Positions 9,405 through 18,764 of a DNA stretch of 47,203 bases are shown piece by piece. Under the pieces are notes generated by a model. It ran no database searches. It was not told the DNA's origin and saw only the letters and a program-made list of their open reading frames with translations. Position 1 is the first letter of the stretch, and every line of letters starts with the position of its first letter. Position numbers and translations under genes: made by a program. This DNA is from Pseudomonas mandelii (lineage in GTDB: Bacteria; Pseudomonadota; Gammaproteobacteria; Pseudomonadales; Pseudomonadaceae), in assembly GCF_002251635.1 (NCBI RefSeq), contig NZ_NMOJ01000012.1, positions 43,529 to 90,731 of the forward strand, in the 5' to 3' direction.

Positions 9405-12400
9405 TCAGTTCTCCTCAATATCGGTCGGCAGCGGACGTGGCAGGTCATCGCCACTTGAACCATCGAGCCAGTCGACTTTGGACATTTTGCGCACCACGAC
9501 GAATTCATCGCGGTTGCAACCGACCGTGCCGTAATAGTTGAAACCGTAGGCTTGCTGCGCATAGCCGCCGATCATGTGGGTCGGTTTGAGCACGACACGG
9601 GTAACCGAGTTGTGGTGGCCGCCACGGGTCTTGGTGGTTTCCGAACCTGGCACGTTCACGATCCGTTCCTGTGCGTGATACATCATCACCATGCCGTCCT
9701 TGACGCGCTGGCTGACCACCGCCCGGGCGGTCAGTGCACCGTTGACGTTGAAGCACTCGATCCAGTCGTTGTCCTCGATACCGGCGCTTTTCGCGTCATT
9801 CTCCGAGAGCCAGACAATCGGCCCGCCGCGGCTGAGGGTGAGCATCAGCAGGTTGTCGCTGTAGGTGCTGTGGATGCCCCATTTCTGGTGCGGGGTAATC
9901 CAGTTCAGGACGATTTCGATCTCGCCGTTGCTGCGCTTGCCTTTCACCCCTTCGATGGTGCGGGTGTTGACCGGCGGCCGATAACTCATCAGTTGTTCAC
10001 CGAATGCCTGCATCCACGGGTGATCCTGATAGAACTGCTGGCGACCGGTGATGGTGCGCCACGGGATCCCTTCGTGAACGTTGGTATAGCCGGCGTTGTA
10101 GCTGACGTGATCGTCTTCGAGGCCCGACCAGGTCGGGCTGGAAATGATCTTGCGCGGCTGTGCCTGAATGTCGCGAAAACGAATCGCCTCGTGGGCCTTG
10201 GACAGCGCCAAGTGGCTGTGGTCGATGCCGGTAAATTCCGACAGCGCGGCCCAGGCCTTGACCGCCACCTGGCCGTTGGTTTCCGGCGCCAGGGACAGAA
10301 TCACTTCAGCGGCATCGATGGCCGTGTCGATTTTTGGCCGACCCTGGCTGATACCGGCATCGCCTTCTTTGTGATTGAGTTCACCGAGGAATTTCACTTC
10401 GTCTTCGGTGTTCCAGTTGATGCCCTTGCCGCCGTTGCCGTGTTTTTCGAGCAATGGCCCGAGGGACGAGAACTGTTTGTAGATGTTCGGGTAGTCACGC
10501 TCCACCACGTGCAGATTCGGTGCGTTTTTGCCCGGCACCGGTGCCACGCCGTCGCTTTTCCAGTCGGTGCCGCCAAACGGTTGGGCCAGTTCGCCGACGC
10601 TGTCGTGCATCAGCGGGATGGTCACCAGATCCTTCTCAACGCCCAGGTGCCCTTCGGACATGCTGGAAAACGCCTTGGCGATGCCTTTGTAGATTTCCCA
10701 GTCGGAACGCGATTCCCACGCCGGGTCGATCGCTGCCGACAACGGGTGAATGAACGGGTGCATGTCCGAGGTGTTCATGTCGTCTTTTTCGTACCAGGTT
10801 GCGGTCGGCAAGACGATGTCGGAATAGACGCAGGTCGAGGACATGCGGAAGTCCAGCGTAGTGACCAGATCAAGCTTGCCGATGGCGCCCTCATCCACCC
10901 ATTCGGCTTCTTCAGGTTTGCAATCGCCGACCTGGCCGATGTCTTCGTTCATCACCCCGTTTTTGGTGCCCAGCAGGTACTTGAGCATGTACTCGTGGCC
11001 CTTGCCCGAGGAGCCCAGCAGGTTGGAACGCCAGATGAACATGTTGCGCGGAAAGTTGACCGGGCTGTCCGGCTGTTCGCAGGAGAAGCGCAGCGAACCG
11101 TCCTGCAGCGACTTGACCACGTAGTCTTTCGGGTCCATGCCGGCCGCCGCCGCGTCACGGCAAATGTGCAAAGGGTTAGTGTTGAGTTGCGGTGCGCTGG
11201 GCAACCAGCCGGCGCGTTCGGCGCGGATGTTGTAGTCCAGGGCATGCTCAGGGAATTGTGATTTATCGGCCAATGGCGAGAGCACGTCGTGCATGCTCAT
11301 CTTCTCGTGGCGCCACTGCGAACTGTGGGCGTAGAAGAAGCTGGTGCCGTTCATCTGGCGAGGCGGACGGTTCCAGTCCAGGCCGAATGCCAGTGGCAGC
11401 CAGCCGCATTGCGGACGGAGTTTTTCCTGACCCACGTAGTGCGCCCAACCGCCACCGGTCTGACCGACACACCCGCAGAGCATGAGCATGTTGATCAGCC
11501 CGCGGTAGTTCATGTCCATGTGGTACCAGTGGTTCATCGCCGCGCCGACGATGATCATCGAGCGGCCCTTGGTCTTGTCGGCGTTGTCGGCGAACTCACG
11601 GGCAATCTGGATGGCTTTCTCACGGCTGACGCCAGTGATCTGCTCCTGCCAGGCCGGGGTGCCGGGCACCGAGGCGTCGTTGTAATCCTTGGCGACGTTT
11701 TCACCCCCCAAGCCACGGTCGATCGCCAGATTGGCCGCCGACAGGTCGAACACGGTGGCGACTTTGGCCACACTGCCGTCCGCCAGCACCACGCTGTGTA
11801 CCGGCACGCGGCGGTATTGCACGGCATCGCCGGCCACGTGCTGGAAGTGTTCGTGGGACTCGCCGGCAAAATACGGGAACGCCACTTCGGCCACGTCATC
11901 GCCGATCAGGCTCAGCTTCAGATCGATCTCACGGCCTTCGCCGCCTTCGCGGGGAAGGATGTTCCACTTGCCCTTCTCGCCCCAGCGATAGCCGATGGAG
12001 CCCTGAGGGGACACCAGTTCGCCACTGACATCCAGCGCGATGGTTTTCCATTCCGGGTTGTTTTCCTGGCCGAGGTTGTCGGTCAGATCGCTGGCGCGCA
12101 GGAAACGGTCCGGCTGGTAACCGGCGCCCGGTGCCTTGTCGACCATTTGCTTGAGCAGCACCAGCACCGGCAAATCGGTGAAGCGCTTGGCGTAGTCGGT
12201 GAAATAGGCGCTCGGTTTGTCCAGGTGGAATTCTTTGAAGATCACATGGTTGAACGCCTGGGCCAGCGCCGCATCGGTGCCTTGTTTAGGGTTCAGCCAC
12301 AGGTCGGTGAGTTTGGCGACTTCCGAGTAATCCGGGGTGATCGCGACCGTCTTGGTACCCTTGTAACGGACTTCGGTGAAGAAGTGCGCGTCGGGGGTAC

Positions 12401-13178
12401 GGGTCTGCGGGACGTTGGAACCCCAGGCAATGATGTAGTTGGAGTTGTACCAGTCGGCCGATTCCGGCACGTCGGTCTGCTCGCCCCAGACCATCGGCGA
12501 GGCCGGTGGCAAGTCGCAGTACCAGTCGTAGAAACTCAGGCAGGCGCCACCGATCAGCGACAGGTAACGCGAGCCTGCGGCATAGCTGACCATCGACATG
12601 GCCGGGATCGGCGAGAAGCCGACGATCCGGTCCGGGCCGTATTGCTTGATCGTATAGACGTTGGCCGCGGCAATGATCTCGTTGACTTCGTCCCAGTTGG
12701 AGCGGATGAAGCCACCCATGCCACGCTTGCTTTTATAGGAGTCGGCCTTGGCCTTGTCCTCGACGATGCTGGCCCAGGCTTCCACTGGCGCCATGGTCTG
12801 CCGCGCATCGCGCCAGAGCTTGAGCAATGGCTTGCGGATTTTCGGGTACTTGAGCCGGTTGGCGCTGTAGATGTACCAGCTGTAACTGGCACCACGTGGA
12901 CAGCCACGGGGCTCATGGTTCGGCAGATCGTTACGGGTACGCGGGTAGTCGGTCTGCTGGGTTTCCCAGGTGATCAGGCCGTTCTTGACGTAGATTTTCC
13001 ACGAGCAGGAACCGGTGCAGTTCACCCCGTGGGTGGAACGCACAATTTTGTCGTACTGCCAGCGCGAACGGTAGACGTTCTCCCAGTCACGGGACTCTTT
13101 GCGGGTCTCGCCATGACCGTCGGAAAATTCGTTTTGCTTGCGGTTGAAAAACCGCAATTGATCCAGTAAATGACTCAC
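9405..13178 (-). CDS. narG: Respiratory nitrate reductase alpha subunit NarG
   Basis: The catalytic molybdenum subunit, which reduces nitrate to nitrite on the cytoplasmic face. 1257 aa, starting at GTG (13178-13176) with GAGGAC upstream. The N-terminal region THGVNCTGSCSWKIYVKNG holds the His/Cys ligands of the FS0 [4Fe-4S] cluster. The molybdopterin oxidoreductase core and C-terminal dinucleotide-binding domain follow at full length. No twin-arginine export signal for the periplasm is present, so this is the membrane NarG type and not periplasmic Nap. Confidence 0.97.
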   Translation of the reverse strand: MSHLLDQLRFFNRKQNEFSDGHGETRKESRDWENVYRSRWQYDKIVRSTHGVNCTGSCSWKIYVKNGLITWETQQTDYPRTRNDLPNHEPRGCPRGASYSWYIYSANRLKYPKIRKPLLKLWRDARQTMAPVEAWASIVEDKAKADSYKSKRGMGGFIRSNWDEVNEIIAAANVYTIKQYGPDRIVGFSPIPAMSMVSYAAGSRYLSLIGGACLSFYDWYCDLPPASPMVWGEQTDVPESADWYNSNYIIAWGSNVPQTRTPDAHFFTEVRYKGTKTVAITPDYSEVAKLTDLWLNPKQGTDAALAQAFNHVIFKEFHLDKPSAYFTDYAKRFTDLPVLVLLKQMVDKAPGAGYQPDRFLRASDLTDNLGQENNPEWKTIALDVSGELVSPQGSIGYRWGEKGKWNILPREGGEGREIDLKLSLIGDDVAEVAFPYFAGESHEHFQHVAGDAVQYRRVPVHSVVLADGSVAKVATVFDLSAANLAIDRGLGGENVAKDYNDASVPGTPAWQEQITGVSREKAIQIAREFADNADKTKGRSMIIVGAAMNHWYHMDMNYRGLINMLMLCGCVGQTGGGWAHYVGQEKLRPQCGWLPLAFGLDWNRPPRQMNGTSFFYAHSSQWRHEKMSMHDVLSPLADKSQFPEHALDYNIRAERAGWLPSAPQLNTNPLHICRDAAAAGMDPKDYVVKSLQDGSLRFSCEQPDSPVNFPRNMFIWRSNLLGSSGKGHEYMLKYLLGTKNGVMNEDIGQVGDCKPEEAEWVDEGAIGKLDLVTTLDFRMSSTCVYSDIVLPTATWYEKDDMNTSDMHPFIHPLSAAIDPAWESRSDWEIYKGIAKAFSSMSEGHLGVEKDLVTIPLMHDSVGELAQPFGGTDWKSDGVAPVPGKNAPNLHVVERDYPNIYKQFSSLGPLLEKHGNGGKGINWNTEDEVKFLGELNHKEGDAGISQGRPKIDTAIDAAEVILSLAPETNGQVAVKAWAALSEFTGIDHSHLALSKAHEAIRFRDIQAQPRKIISSPTWSGLEDDHVSYNAGYTNVHEGIPWRTITGRQQFYQDHPWMQAFGEQLMSYRPPVNTRTIEGVKGKRSNGEIEIVLNWITPHQKWGIHSTYSDNLLMLTLSRGGPIVWLSENDAKSAGIEDNDWIECFNVNGALTARAVVSQRVKDGMVMMYHAQERIVNVPGSETTKTRGGHHNSVTRVVLKPTHMIGGYAQQAYGFNYYGTVGCNRDEFVVVRKMSKVDWLDGSSGDDLPRPLPTDIEEN

Positions 13179-13247
13179 GGTGTAGTCCTCTCAGGCTTTG
13201 TCGCGGGGTCTGTGCCCCGCCCACGCAATGGTTGGATTCGGCTCGAC

Positions 13248-14645
13248 TCAGCAGGGTGTCGCGGCGCCTTTGCGCGCGTACCACCACCACGTCACCACGA
13301 TGCAGCTCAGGTAAAAGCCGACGAACATGTAGAAGGCCATCTCCGGGCCGCCGGTCAGGGCCATCGAAGAACCGAAGGATTTGGGAATGAAGAACGCACC
13401 GAAGGCGCCCATGGCCGAACTGAAGCCCAGGACGGCGGCGGACTCTTTGCCGGCATTTTTCAGCGCTTGTTCGCGCACGGCGGCTGGTTTGCCGGCCGAG
13501 GCTTTTTCATGTTGGGTACGGAAGATCACCGGGATCATGCGGAAGGTGGAACCGTTGCCGACGCCGGTGGTGATGAACAGCAGCATGAACATACCGAGGA
13601 AGCCGTAGAAGTTACCGCCCTGGCCGCTTTGCGGCAGAAAGTGCAGAACACCGAAGACCATCACGATCATCAGCACGAAGTTCCACAAGGTCACCTTCGC
13701 ACCGCCGAGCTTGTCCGCCAGCCAGCCGCCCAATGGACGCACCAGCGCACCCACCAACGGGCCGAGGAAAGCGAATTTCAAGGCAATGACGTCAGGGAAC
13801 GAGGTTTTGATCAGCAGCGGAAACGCGGCGGAGAAACCGATGAACGAACCGAAGGTCGCCAGGTACAACCAGCACATCAGCCAGTTGTGTTTGCGTTTGA
13901 AGATCACCGCCTGTTCGCTGAACGAGGCCCGGGCACTGGACAGATCATTCATGCCAAACCAGGCCAGCACGGTCACCAGGACAATAAACGGCACCCAGAT
14001 GAAGCCGGCGTTCTGCAACCACAACTGGCCGCCGTCCGGCAGTGCTTGCGGCGAGCCGCCCATGAAACCGAACACACCGAAGGTAATCACCAGCGGCACA
14101 CAGAACTGCATCACCGAGACGCCCAGGTTACCCAGCCCCGCGTTGAGGCCAAGGGCCGTGCCCTGCTGCGACTTGGGATAGAAGAAACTGATGTTGGACA
14201 TGCTCGACGCGAAGTTGCCGCCACCAAAACCGCAGAGCAACGCAATCAACACGAACACGCTGTAGGAGGTGCTCGGGTCCTGCACGGCGAAGCCCATCCA
14301 GATCGATGGCAGCAACAGCGACGCGGTGCTCAGGGCGGTCCAGCGACGGCCACCGAAGATCGGCACCATAAAGGAATAGAAGATCCGCAAGGTCGCCCCG
14401 GACAGCCCCGGCAACGCCGCCAGCCAGAACAGCTGGTCGGTGGTGAAGGAGAAACCGATGGCGTTCAAACGCACGATCACCGTGCTCCAGACCATCCACA
14501 CCGCAAAGGCGAGCAGCAGCGCAGGAATGGAAATCCACAAGTTGCGCGTGGCGGTCTGTTTACCGCTACTTCCCCAGAACGCGGGGTCCTCGGGGCGCCA
14601 GTCATGAATGACCGGGCCTTTGTCAGGCTTTTGCAGAACGGACAT
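13248..14645 (-). CDS. narK2: Nitrate/nitrite transporter NarK2
   Basis: An MFS transporter of 465 aa with 12 predicted membrane segments and conserved glycine-rich nitrate-signature stretches (e.g. LCGFGGGNFASSMSNISFFYP). It is the second transporter of the operon. In P. aeruginosa the NarK2-type protein is the main nitrate/nitrite carrier during denitrification (established). The ATG at 14645 has AGGAG upstream, and the start overlaps the narK1 end by 23 bp. Confidence 0.92.
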   Translation of the reverse strand: MSVLQKPDKGPVIHDWRPEDPAFWGSSGKQTATRNLWISIPALLLAFAVWMVWSTVIVRLNAIGFSFTTDQLFWLAALPGLSGATLRIFYSFMVPIFGGRRWTALSTASLLLPSIWMGFAVQDPSTSYSVFVLIALLCGFGGGNFASSMSNISFFYPKSQQGTALGLNAGLGNLGVSVMQFCVPLVITFGVFGFMGGSPQALPDGGQLWLQNAGFIWVPFIVLVTVLAWFGMNDLSSARASFSEQAVIFKRKHNWLMCWLYLATFGSFIGFSAAFPLLIKTSFPDVIALKFAFLGPLVGALVRPLGGWLADKLGGAKVTLWNFVLMIVMVFGVLHFLPQSGQGGNFYGFLGMFMLLFITTGVGNGSTFRMIPVIFRTQHEKASAGKPAAVREQALKNAGKESAAVLGFSSAMGAFGAFFIPKSFGSSMALTGGPEMAFYMFVGFYLSCIVVTWWWYARKGAATPC

Positions 14646-15927
14646 GTTCTTCTCCTAGGGCAATGCTGGAATTCGGGGACGGTGTCAGCAGCGGCGCTTT
14701 ACCCAGCACCGGGCTTTTGCGTATTTCGCTGAAGTACATCCAGGTGAGGGAGACCCAGACCACGCCGTACATCAACATGAAGCAGGAAGAGCGCACGCCG
14801 GTGAGGTCCACCAGGGCGCCGAACAGGATCGGCAACACGAAGCCGCCCAGGCCACCGGCGAGGCCGACGATGCCGGACACCGCACCCATGTTTTTCGGGT
14901 AGTCATTGGCGATGTATTTGAAGACCGAGGCCTTGCCGAACGCGAAGGCGATGCCCATGACGAACAGCAGTACGGTGAACAGCGCAGGGTTGAGGCCGAT
15001 GTGAAAATCCACCGGGCCGTTGATCGTTTGCACTTGCAGTTGGGTCTGGGGATACGAGAGCAGGAACAGGCAGATCCAGCTGACCCACAACACCCACCAG
15101 GTCACGCTTTGCGCACCCCAGCGATCCGACATCCAGCCACCGACCGCACGCAGCACGCCACCGGGCAGGGAAAAACAGGCCGCCAGCAGCGCCGCGCTTT
15201 GCAGGCTGAAACCGTATTCCTGTACGTAGTATTTGGTCATCCACAGCGCGAGGGCGACGTAGCCACCGAAGACGATCGAGTAGTACTGGCAGTAGCGCCA
15301 CACGGCCGGGTCCTTCAGCGAACTCAATTGCTCACGCAACGTGGCGCCCGAAGCGCTGCGGTGGTTTTTGTTCTCGGCGCTGAGGAACCAGAACAACAGC
15401 GCGGTGATAAATAGAATGGCGCTGAAAACTTTCGGCACCAACTGCCAGCTGCCGGCAGCGATCAATGCGGGGGCCAGAAACTTGGTCACCGCGGCTCCGG
15501 CGTTACCGGCGCCGAAGATGCCCATGGCGAAGCCCTGATTCTCCTTGTCGAACCATTTGGCGACGTAGGCAATCCCCACCGAGAACGAGCCGCCGGCCAG
15601 GCCGACGAACAAGCCCAGCACCAGGAACTGCCAATAGGCGGTGGCGTGACTGATCAGGTACAGCGGCGCGACGCAGGCCAGCATCAGCAGGAAGAACACG
15701 CTGCGCCCACCAAAGCGGTCGGTCAGCAGCCCCAGTGGCAGACGCACCAGCGAACCGGTCAGCACCGGCGTCGCGGCCAGCAGGCCGAACTGGGTTTCGT
15801 TGAGCTGGAGAAGGTCCTTGATCGGCACCCCGAGCACGGCAAACATCATCCAGACCATAAAGCAGACAGTGAAGGCCAATGTGCTCATGCCCAGCACCAG
15901 GCCTTGTCGTACACGGGGTTCGGTCAC
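14623..15927 (-). CDS. narK1: Nitrate transporter NarK1
   Basis: An MFS transporter of 434 aa and 12 helices, of the NarK1 type often described as a nitrate/proton symporter. The glycine-rich signature LFVGLAGGSFSVGIAYVAKWF is visible. It starts at GTG (15927) with GGAG upstream and is the first gene of the operon; expression should be driven by the ANR and NarL sites at 15986-16150. Confidence 0.92.
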   Translation of the reverse strand: MTEPRVRQGLVLGMSTLAFTVCFMVWMMFAVLGVPIKDLLQLNETQFGLLAATPVLTGSLVRLPLGLLTDRFGGRSVFFLLMLACVAPLYLISHATAYWQFLVLGLFVGLAGGSFSVGIAYVAKWFDKENQGFAMGIFGAGNAGAAVTKFLAPALIAAGSWQLVPKVFSAILFITALLFWFLSAENKNHRSASGATLREQLSSLKDPAVWRYCQYYSIVFGGYVALALWMTKYYVQEYGFSLQSAALLAACFSLPGGVLRAVGGWMSDRWGAQSVTWWVLWVSWICLFLLSYPQTQLQVQTINGPVDFHIGLNPALFTVLLFVMGIAFAFGKASVFKYIANDYPKNMGAVSGIVGLAGGLGGFVLPILFGALVDLTGVRSSCFMLMYGVVWVSLTWMYFSEIRKSPVLGKAPLLTPSPNSSIALGEEHVRSAKA

Positions 15928-15985
15928 AATGCTCTCCAGTCAGTTAGCCATGGCGGCAGACTAGAGAGGCCAACCCCGCAAAAAC

Positions 15986-15999
15986 TTGACCTACGTCAA
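15986..15999 (-). promoter_or_regulatory. ANR/DNR box for the narK1 operon
   Basis: TTGACctacGTCAA is a perfect palindrome that fits the ANR/DNR consensus, about 65 bp upstream of the narK1 GTG. Confidence 0.85.
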
Positions 16000-16037
16000 C
16001 GAAGCCCATGGGGGCATAGGCCTATGCTTGCGGGGTC

Positions 16038-16053
16038 TACCTCTAAGGAGGTA
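16038..16053. promoter_or_regulatory. NarL 7-2-7 heptamer pair
   Basis: TACCTCT-AA-GGAGGTA is two inverted NarL heptamers (consensus TACYYMT) with a 2-bp spacer, between narK1 and narX. Confidence 0.75.
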
Positions 16054-16081
16054 GTACAGAAGAACCCTGAAACCGTTTGTT

Positions 16082-16094
16082 TATCAGTGTCTTA
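16082..16094. promoter_or_regulatory. Putative IHF site
   Basis: TATCAG-tgtc-TTA matches the IHF consensus WATCAR-N4-TTR. It lies between the proximal NarL pair and the distal heptamer at 16144, where a bend would be needed. Confidence 0.5.
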
Positions 16095-16231
16095 AGGTTT
16101 TTCGCCAAGGTTTTTGCTGACAAGGATCAGTCGACAACTCTTTAGAGGTAGCGCGCCCGGGATCGGCGGCAAAGCCCTGACCTGGGGTTCCGCATGCTCT
16201 GTTTTCCTGAAATCTTCCGGGACCTGCGCTG

Positions 16232-18034
16232 ATGATGCGCTGGTTGCGCAGCTCCCTGCCCGCTCGCGCCGGGCTGGCCGTGATCCTGATCGCCGTGCTC
16301 GCCCTCGCCAGTTCGTTGAGCGCCGGACTGATCGCCTGGTTCAGCCAGGGTGATGCGGCTGCCATCAACACCGCTGGCTCTGTGCGCATGGAGACCTACC
16401 ACCTGAGCTGGAAACTGGCCGCAGGGGCAACCGGCGAAGAAATCCTCGCCATCACCGACAGCCTGCAAACCCGTCTAAACAGCCAGTCACTCAAAGCCGT
16501 GCTGGAAGATGGCCCGACCACTGCGCTGCAGATCAGCTACGGGCAAATCCAGCAACAATGGAACGAGGATTTGCGTCCGGCACTGGAGCGCGGTGATGCC
16601 GCCTATTTTCAGGCCCAGGCCTTGTCCTTCGTTGAGCAACTGAACCATTTCGTCGACCTGTTGCAGCGCCAAAGCGAACAGAAGCAAGGCTGGCAACAAG
16701 TTATCCAGGGCTTGGCGCTGTTCACCACGATGATCGTCCTGCTGCTTGGGCTTTATGAACTGCAATATGGCGTGGTCACGCCTTTGAAAGAGTTGGTGGA
16801 CGCGACCCAGCGTTTTCGTCGTGGCGATTTCAAGGTGCGGGTCAACCATCAGTCCCAGGACGAATTGGGCCAATTGGCCATGAGTTTCAACGCCATGGCC
16901 GAGACGATCGAAGACTCGCATCGCACCCTTGAGAGTCAGGTGCAGCAAAAAACCCTGAACCTGCAACAAGCCAATGCTGCCCTTGAATTGCTGTACCAAA
17001 GCAGTCGAAGCCTGGCCACACGCCTGGCCAATGCCGAAGGTTTGGATGAGTTGATCCGGCGCTTTCAGCAACGCCTGCCCGGCTTGCGCCTGTCGCTGTG
17101 CCTGCAAGGTCAATTACATGCCCCGGCCCAACAGTTGCTCGCCCTGCATGGCGCCAACATCCGCGAAGTTTGCGCCAGCAGCGATTGCGCCACGTGCCAG
17201 AAACACCATAAAGCCAGCCCGCAAACCTTCAGCATCAGCAACCAGGGCAGCGAACTGGGTGAGCTCAAGGCGCATTTTGTCGATGGACACCCGACGCAAG
17301 CCTGGGAAACCCAACTGATCCAGGCCCTGGCCAACCTGATTGGCACCTCGCTCTCGCTCAAGCGCCAACGGGAACAGGATCATCGCCTGCTGCTGCTCGA
17401 CGAACGCACGATCATTGCCCGCGAGCTGCACGACTCACTGGCCCAGGCCCTGTCCTACATGAAGCTGCAAGTCAGCCGCCTGCAAACCCTGATGCGTCGT
17501 GGCGAACCGATCGAGACCCTGGAAAACGTCACCGCCGAACTGCGCGAAGGGCTGAACAATGCCTACCGCCAGTTACGCGAATTGCTGACCACCTTTCGCT
17601 TGCAGATTCACGATGCGGGGCTGGTGCAGGAGCTCAAGGACACCGCCGAAGAGTTCTCCCGTCGCGGGGAGTGCCAGGTGCACCTGCACGTCGACGCGCT
17701 GGCCTTTCAATTATCGGCCAGCGAACAAATCCACATTCTGCAGATCACCCGCGAGGCGCTCTCCAATTGCCTGCGTCACGCCCATGCGCAAAACGCCTGG
17801 CTGCAACTGCGTCAGGACGGTGAAACCGTGAGGCTGATCGTCGAAGACGACGGACGTGGCTTCAGCGGCAACGTCGACCAACGCGAGCATCACGGCCTGA
17901 AAATCATGGATGAGCGGGCCCGCAGCTTGCGCGGTCAACTCGAAATAGTCTCCAGGGAGCCGCAAGGCACCCGTGTCCAACTGGAATTCCAACCGGAGTT
18001 TCTGGGACAAAAAACAGAAGGTAGCGTCACATGA
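16232..18034 (+). CDS. narX: Nitrate/nitrite sensor histidine kinase NarX
   Basis: An inner-membrane sensor that phosphorylates NarL in response to nitrate. 600 aa with membrane segments at about residues 12-36 and 155-175. The periplasmic part starts with a P-box-like ligand sequence (AAINTAGSVRMETYHL). HAMP lies at about 175-230. A central region with a cysteine cluster (CASSDCATC) follows, as in E. coli NarX. The HPK7 dimerisation box has its phosphorylated His near residue 400 (ARELHDSLAQALSY), and the ATPase has the G box EDDGRGFSG. Its stop overlaps the narL start as ATGA. Confidence 0.93.
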   Translation: MMRWLRSSLPARAGLAVILIAVLALASSLSAGLIAWFSQGDAAAINTAGSVRMETYHLSWKLAAGATGEEILAITDSLQTRLNSQSLKAVLEDGPTTALQISYGQIQQQWNEDLRPALERGDAAYFQAQALSFVEQLNHFVDLLQRQSEQKQGWQQVIQGLALFTTMIVLLLGLYELQYGVVTPLKELVDATQRFRRGDFKVRVNHQSQDELGQLAMSFNAMAETIEDSHRTLESQVQQKTLNLQQANAALELLYQSSRSLATRLANAEGLDELIRRFQQRLPGLRLSLCLQGQLHAPAQQLLALHGANIREVCASSDCATCQKHHKASPQTFSISNQGSELGELKAHFVDGHPTQAWETQLIQALANLIGTSLSLKRQREQDHRLLLLDERTIIARELHDSLAQALSYMKLQVSRLQTLMRRGEPIETLENVTAELREGLNNAYRQLRELLTTFRLQIHDAGLVQELKDTAEEFSRRGECQVHLHVDALAFQLSASEQIHILQITREALSNCLRHAHAQNAWLQLRQDGETVRLIVEDDGRGFSGNVDQREHHGLKIMDERARSLRGQLEIVSREPQGTRVQLEFQPEFLGQKTEGSVT

Positions 18035-18678
18035 ACCCATCCCTGCAACACACCATCCTGCTGGTCGATGACCATCCGATGATGCGTCACGGCATCCGCC
18101 AGATGCTCGAACTCGAAGATGATTTCCTGATCGTCGGTGAAGCCAGCAACGGTGAAGAAGCGCTCGGACTGATCGAGCCGCTGCAACCGGATCTGGTGTT
18201 GCTCGATAACAACATGCCGGTGATGAATGGCATTGAAACCCTGCGCCAGTTACGGGCGATGCACTACACCGGCAAGGTGCTGCTGTTCACGGTCTCGGAT
18301 GCCGAAGACGATATTCGCGACGCACTGCGTCTGGATGCCGACGGCTACCTCCTCAAGGACATGGAGCCCGAACTGTTGATTCAGTACATCCGCAATGCCT
18401 TGAACGGCGAATTGGTGATCAGCCCGGGGCTGACCCAGGTCATGGCCCAGGCACTGCGCTCACCCCAGCGCCAGACCGTGGTGGAACTGACCGAGCGTGA
18501 ACGTCAGGTGCTGAAAACCATCGCCAGCGGCTTCAGCAACAAAGTCATCGGGCACAAGCTCGGCATCACTGAAGGGACGGTCAAGGTTCATGTGAAAAAC
18601 CTGCTGCACAAACTCGGCTTGCGCTCGCGGGTCGAGGCCGCCGTATGGGCCATGGAACATCTGCGCAATGCCGGATGA
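18031..18678 (+). CDS. narL: Nitrate/nitrite response regulator NarL
   Basis: 215 aa. Receiver domain at residues 8-122 with acidic pocket Asp13-Asp14 and phosphorylation site Asp59 (VLLDNNMPVMNG). LuxR/FixJ helix-turn-helix at about residues 148-212 (LTEREREVLKTIASG-like). Co-translated with narX. Likely targets seen in this window are the 7-2-7 heptamer pairs at 16038, 18685 and 24365. Confidence 0.95.
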   Translation: MNPSLQHTILLVDDHPMMRHGIRQMLELEDDFLIVGEASNGEEALGLIEPLQPDLVLLDNNMPVMNGIETLRQLRAMHYTGKVLLFTVSDAEDDIRDALRLDADGYLLKDMEPELLIQYIRNALNGELVISPGLTQVMAQALRSPQRQTVVELTERERQVLKTIASGFSNKVIGHKLGITEGTVKVHVKNLLHKLGLRSRVEAAVWAMEHLRNAG

Positions 18679-18726
18679 CGGGCATGCCTCTTTGGAGGTA
18701 GGCCGGCAGAGGCATAGGTCATCCGG
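18671..18726 (+). promoter_or_regulatory. Nested inverted repeat carrying NarL heptamers, between narL and the DNR-type gene
   Basis: Outer arms CCGGATGAC (18671-18679) and GTCATCCGG (18718-18726), and inner arms ATGCCTCT (18684-18691) and AGAGGCAT (18708-18715), are perfect inverse complements. The left arm overlaps the narL stop. Inside is a NarL-type pair TGCCTCT-TT-GGAGGTA (18685-18700). It is both a possible RNA hairpin (no T tract follows) and a NarL operator for the gene at 18765. Confidence 0.65.
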
Positions 18727-18764
18727 CCGACGCTCTCTACTATGAGCGTCAGCGGAGGTACGCC

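Larger units (their letters stand above)
15928..16231. promoter_or_regulatory. narK1 / narX divergent control region
   Basis: 304 bp without a gene. It holds, in order from narK1, an ANR box (15986-15999), a 14-bp perfect palindrome GCATAGGCCTATGC (16014-16027), a NarL 7-2-7 pair (16038-16053), an IHF-like site (16082-16094), a weak ANR-like palindrome CTGACaaggATCAG (16117-16130) and a lone NarL heptamer AGAGGTA (16144-16150). The set matches the ANR-NarL-IHF control known for P. aeruginosa narK1. Confidence 0.8.

Noticed and set aside
11289-13169. Open frame of 626 codons opposite narG, and similar ones at 9552-11261, 13170-14732 and 6206-7543
   Set aside because: They lie wholly antisense to narG, narK2 and narIJ in GC-rich DNA, have low-complexity His/Arg/Gln composition and match no family.
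16117-16130. Second ANR box before narX
   Set aside because: CTGACaaggATCAG misses the important outer T and A; too weak to call.
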